NCBI GenBank assembly: GCA_965240325.2
Contig: OZ251248.1
Span: 806,001-870,000, forward strand
DNA from: Rebecca billardiae RCC1528
Taxonomy: Eukaryota; Haptophyta
Direction of reading: 5' to 3'
Length of the DNA: 64,000 nucleotides
A program made the position numbers and the translations under genes. The notes beneath the pieces were generated by a model. The model did not search any database. It saw only the letters and a list, made by a program, of their open reading frames with translations, and had not been told where the DNA came from. Positions 25,101-31,100 of the stretch are shown in pieces (within the stretch, counting starts at the first letter, position 1; each line of letters begins with the position of its first letter).

Positions 25101-28100
25101 CCCGCGCCCAGCACGCAACCTCTTGAGATCTCGCTGAGCGGCGGCGCGCCCCTGTCGACCACGGCGTCAGGCGTCGGCTTCAGCACGTTTGGAGAGGCCT
25201 CGCTCTCCGCCGTCTCGCCCGCGCGCGGCGACGCGAACGGCGGCACCGACGTGACGCTGAGCGGCGCCGGGTTCGACGCGCTGCGCGGCGGCGCGCTCGT
25301 GCGCGTGCGCTTCGGCGCGGCGCTCGCCGACCCGCCGACCCACGTGAGTAACACGAGTATCGTCGTGCGCACGCGATATGGCGCGGAGGGGCCGGCGGTG
25401 GTGTCCATCGCGCTGAACGGCCGGCAGTTCTTCGCGCCCGCCGCCGCGCCGGGCTTCGAGTTCGTCGGGCTGCACGCGCCGCGGCTGCTCTCTGCGGCGT
25501 TCAACGCGGAGGCGACGGCGCTGCTGCTGCGCTTCGACGCGCAGCCGACCGACCGCGCGGGCATGGGAAGCGCGGTGGGCGCGTGCGCGACGGTGCTCGA
25601 CGACGCGACGCTCGCGATCGTCGCGGGTGGCGCCGGCCGCGCCGCGAGCGCGCCGCCGCAGTGCTACTGGGCGGACGACTCGACGCTCGTCGCGCAGCTG
25701 AGCGCGCGCACCGCCGTCGCGCCCGGCTCGCGCATCGGCGTGCGCGCCGCCGCGCTCCGGCCGGCGCTGTGCGGCGAGCCGTGCGCGGCCGCGCTGGCCT
25801 CGGGCGCAGAGGCGGCGACCATCGACGCGGACGCGCCGTGCGGCGAGGGCGTGCCGTGCCCGTCGCCCGTCGCGGTAATCCGCGGCCCCGCCTCCGTCTC
25901 GGCGTGCCCCTACGCGCCGCTCCAACTTGACGGCACCGCCTCGTCCCGCGGCGGCATCAAGCCACCGGCGTTTGCGTGGCGCGTCGACCCGACGCGCTCG
26001 GCGCGCGCGACGTCGCTCAACGCGAAGCTCGCGGCGCTGCCCGCGCGCACGCCGGTACTCTCGCTCGGCGGCGGCTCGGCCGACTCGGGCCAGCCGCCCG
26101 AGCTGGGCGTCACCGGCGAGTTCGTCTTTGCGCTGCAAGTGACGTCCTTCCTCGGTGTCGTGTCGGCACCGGCCGAGTGGCGCGTGGCGCGCGGCGCGGG
26201 CGCGAGCCCGCGGCTGCAGATTGACGGCGCGCCGGAGCTGACGGCGCGCGCGGGCGCGGAGACGCACGTGATCGGGCTCGCGGCGCTCGCGCCGTGCTGG
26301 CCCGACTCGTTCGAGCCCGGGATGCGCTTCGAGTGGTCCCTGCTCGGCGTAGCCGAGAGTGCAAGTGGCGCCGCGATCGAACTGGGCGACGCTGCGGCCG
26401 CGGGCGTTCGCCTCCCGGCGCTCGCCGACGAGACGGCGGCGTCGTTGCTGCTCCCGCGCTTCTCGCTGTCGGCCGGGTACACGTACACGCTGCAGCTGCG
26501 CGCGTCGATGCTCGCGGCGCCGGCGCAGGCGGCGAGCGCGAGCGTGCGCGTGCTCGTGGCGCCGCAGCCCCTCCGAGCGGTCGTCGCGGGCGGCGACCGA
26601 CGCGTGCCCACCGACAACACGCTCGTGGTCGACGCGTCGGCGTCGTTCGACCCCGACGACGCGAGCGGCGCGGAGGGCGAGGCGGCCGGCCTTGGCTTCG
26701 CGTGGGCTGTGAGCAACGGCACCGCGCCCGGCGGCGCGCCGGTGCCGCTGCCGCCCGGCGCGGTCAACACCTCCGGTTCCATCTTCACGCTCGCCGCGCG
26801 CGCGCTGTTTCCGGGAAACTACCGGCTCTCGCTCGTCGTCTCGAAGGCGGGGCGCGAGCCGGCGGCGGAGGCGGTTGGCCTCGAGGTGGTGGCGGGCGCG
26901 GTGCCGACGATCCAGTTCGAGCCGCTGCGGCTGCCCAAGTACGCGTCGGTCTTCGAGCGCAACACGCAGCGCCTCGCAATCGAGACACGGCTCGACGCCG
27001 CTTCGCTCGAGGCTGAGGCTCGCGGGTTCGTTACTTTCCGTTACACCTGGTCCGCGCACCGCGTGGGCGCGCTCGGCGCGCTCGAGGACGCGGGGCTGGA
27101 GCTGGGCGACAGCGGCGCGGTGACGACCACCGGCGCGGACAGGCCGACGCTCGCCTTCCGCAGCGGCGTCCTCGCGCCGGGCGCCGTGTACTCGTTCCGC
27201 CTCCGCGTCATCGGCGGACTGCAGGACGCTCAGGGAGAAGTGACCGTCACCATCAACCGCCCGCCGTTCGGCGGCTCGCTCGAGGTGGCGCCGCCGGCGG
27301 GTGTGGCGCTGCTCACGACGTTCGAGCTGCGCGCGGACGGGTGGACGGACGACGACGCGGACGACCTGCCGCTCAGCTACGCCTTCACGCACGCGCCGCG
27401 CGCCTCCGCGGCCGCGCCGAGCGCCGCGGCGGCCGACGCCGCTGCCTCCACATCGCTGGGCGCCGCCTCGAGCGCTCCCGCCGCGGACGTGCTTCTGCCC
27501 GTAGGCAACCGGACGCTGCGCGTGCGCGTGACGGACGCGCTGGGCGGCGCGGCGGACGCCGAGGCGGACGTGTCCGTCGCCACGCCCGACGCGCTCTTCG
27601 CCTCGCCCGCCGGCGCGGCCGGCGGCTCGGCCGCCAAAGATCGCGCGGGGGCAGACGCCGCGCTCGCAGACGCGCTCACGCGCGCGCGCGCGGCGGTCGC
27701 GACGGGTGCGACCGCGACGGCCAACCAGCTGGTGAGCGCGCTCGCGGGTATCCTGGACGAGACGCCGGCGGGCGCGAACGCGAGCGAGGCGAGCGCGGTC
27801 GTGGGCGAGCTCCTCGCCGTCACGGCCGCCGCCGCGGCCATGGGCGGTTCACAAACCGCCGAGTCGCGCGCGGCGACGGCGGTCGCGCTCGCGAGCGTGC
27901 TCGGCGGCGGCTCTCGCGCGCTCAGCGCGGGCGCGCAGCTGAGCGGGTTGTCGCAGGTGGCGGCGCTCGCGGCGCAGTCGGTGGGCTCGGGCGTGGACGC
28001 CTCGACCGCCGCCTCGCTGCTCAGCGCCACCGACGCCGCGCTCGGCGACGCAAGCACGCCGCTCGGCGCCGCTGACGAGGCCGCGCTGGGCGCGGCGGCG

Positions 28101-31100
28101 ACGCAGGCGGTGAGTTCGCTGGCGCGCGCGCTGCTCGCCGGCTCCGTGGTCGGCGAGGCGCCGTTCGAGGCGGTGGCGGCGGCGGTGAACGTCTCCGCCA
28201 CGCGGGTGCCCGCGGCCGACGTGTCCAACGCCACGCGCCCCGGCCCCGGCGGCGGCGGCTCCGTCACGCTCCCCTCGACAGTCCTCAGCGCGGTGCCATC
28301 TGAGTTCATCACCGCGGGTGTGGACCTCGTGTTATGGAGCGTGGCGCGCAACGTGCACGGGGACCCGTCGGCGCAGGCGAACGGCTCGAGCTACGGCGCG
28401 GGGCTGGCGACGCCGGTGTTCTCCGTCTCGCTCTTCGCCGCGGGCGCGCCCACCGCGCTCACCATCGCCGGACTCTCGCCGAGCACGCCCATTCTGCTCG
28501 AGGTGCCTTTTTCGGATGGCGGCGGCGGCGGCGCGGGCGGCGCGGCGCTCGGCGCCCCCGGGACGGGCGATGGCGGCGGCGGCGGCGGCGGTGAGTACGC
28601 GTGCGTGTGGTGGGACACGTACAGCAGCTCGTGGGTGGGCGACGGGTGCGAGGCGGTGCTCGCGCCCTCCGCGCTCACGGGCCTCGTCGCGCAGCACTGC
28701 GCGTGCACGCACCTGACCGACTTTGCGGGTGTCGTTGTTCCTGACACGGCCGAGGGAGCGCGGGACGAGGCGGCGTCGTTCTCATTGAACACCCTCTCGA
28801 CCGACGACCTGGCGGCGGCGGTGGGCGCGGGCGGGCCGGTGCTCGAGCGCAACCCGTACATCTTCTGGCTCGTCATCGCCATCGCCGGCGCCAACTTCCT
28901 CTCCGTCCTCGCCCTCGGCGCGCGAGATCGGCGCGAGATCATATCTCGGCGCGCCAAGATTGACGCGCTGCTGAGGCGCACGCCGGGGCTCACGCCTCGC
29001 GGCGCGGCGCGCAGGGCGAGCGCGCTGCCGAGCGGCCGCGCGGCGGTGCGGCAGGCGGCGGAGGACGCGCTCTTCGGCGTCCGCCCCGCGCGCGCCTCCG
29101 AGCGCGCCTCCTCCGCCTCGTACTCCGCCGCAGCCGACCCGAACTCGACGCGGCGCGACGCGGCCGAGAGCGCTGCGGTCGCGCTCGGCGCCGCACCGGA
29201 CAAGACGATCGCGGACAAGCTCGAGGAGCGGCTGGACGAGCTGGACGACTACGTGGAGGCGCAGCGGCGCGCGGCGGCGGCCACGCTGCAGCGCATCGCG
29301 CGCGGCCGGCGCACGCGCCGCGAGGTCGACGCCGCGCGCCCGGAGATCGAGGGACCTTCGAAGGCGCGGTTGCGCGCCGCCGACCGCTCGAGCGATCACG
29401 CGCTCACAAAGCTGGTACGAATGATCGGCATGCGGATTAGCGCCGACCACTCGCTGCTCGGGATGTTCTTCTCGGACTCGGAGGAGGCGCGCCGCGCCGA
29501 GCTCGCGCAGATCTTCTGGAACACCGCGCTCCTCGGCCTCCTCATCACCTGTCTCCTCTACTCGGGCGGCAGCGGCCCGCCGACCTCGGGGCCTCCGAGC
29601 GTGAATTTAATTGGGGCGCTGTTGACGGCTCTGTTCACGACGGCGCTGAGCGTGCCCGCGCTGCTGCTGTACCGCGCGATCTACCGGTGGGGCTACGGCC
29701 GCCGCGCCGCGCCGCTCTCCAAGCGCATCTTCGCCGCCTTCCTCCACGCCGAGCTCGAGCAGCGCGCGCGCCGCCGCTCGCCGTTCGCTTCGGCCGTGCG
29801 TCACTCCGTCAAGACGGGCGCGTGGTCCCTCTCGCCCCACTCGAGCTTCTCGCTCACGCGCAAGTTCTCGGACCGGCGCGGGGAGGGCGGCGAGGCGCTG
29901 CGCGCCGCGGCGCCCTTCGACCTCGCGCTCGCGCGCCTGCGCGCCGGCACCGTCGCGCCCGAGGGCGCGGCGCCGGCGGGCGCGGGCGCGCCGGGCGCGC
30001 AGCCTCCGGTGCCACCGCCGCCGGTGCCGCCGCCGCCGCCGACGGCCGGCCCCGCCGCCGGCGGCGGCAGCGGCGCGCCCGAGGCGGCCGGCGCGCCGAG
30101 CCGCGTGCGCGTCGGCGCGTGGGGACCGGCGGCGGGCGCGCCCGCCGCGCGGCTCCCGCCCTCGCCGCGCTCGGCCTTCAACGCCGGAGCTACGCCGGGC
30201 GCGGCGCCCGCGGCCGCGCCCGCGGCCGCGCCCGCCGCCGCGCCCGCCGCCGCCGCCGCCGCCGCCGCGGTCGCCGCGCCGCCGCCGGGCGCGGGCGCGC
30301 GCGCCGCCGCCGCCGCAGCTTCGCCGCTCGCGTTCCCCGGCGCGCGGCGACTGAGCGACGGCGCCGCCATCTCGCCGCCGCAGCCGCCGCGCCCGCTGCC
30401 GCGCCCGGCGCGGCCTCTGCCTCGGATCGCCGGCGGCGGCGCGGGCGCGCGCGCCGACCCTGGCGCGGGCTGCACGTCCGCCGCGGCGGCGCGCGCCGCG
30501 CGCATCGACGCGCTGCTACGGGAGACGAACGCGTTCTGCAACCCCACAGCCTCGACCTCGCTCGCCTCCGTGGCGGGCGTGGCGCAGCCCGCCGCCGTCG
30601 CGCCCTCCAGCTTCACGCGGCGCGGCGCGCCGCTCGACTCGGCACGGTCCACGTCCAGCACCGGAAGTTTCCGGAGACTTCCGCCTCTCGAGCGGAGCCA
30701 GGCCAGCCAGGCACGGGGCTCCGCGCACGGGCTCGCGCCGGTCGTGCCCGAGTCGCGCGTGCCCACGGCGGACGCCGCCGCGGCGCACGGCGCCGCGCCG
30801 CCGCCGAGCCACGAGCCCGCGCGCGGCAGCGGCGGCGAGGCCGCCTCGGCTGCGCCGCTGGCCGCGAGCGGCGCGCCGCCGGCGGGTGCGACGACGCCAG
30901 CCGCCGCAGTAGCCATGGCGGCGGCGGGCGCGGCCGAGCCCGCCGCGGCGCGCCCGGGTCGTGGCGCGGGCGTGGCCGCGACGTCGGCGGTGGCGGGGGG
31001 CGTGCCCACGCCCGTCGCCGAGGCCGCGCGCGCCTCGTCGCCGCCGCGCCGCGCCGCGCACCCTCACTCGCCGCCGCTGGCCGCGCTCCGGTCGGGCTTG

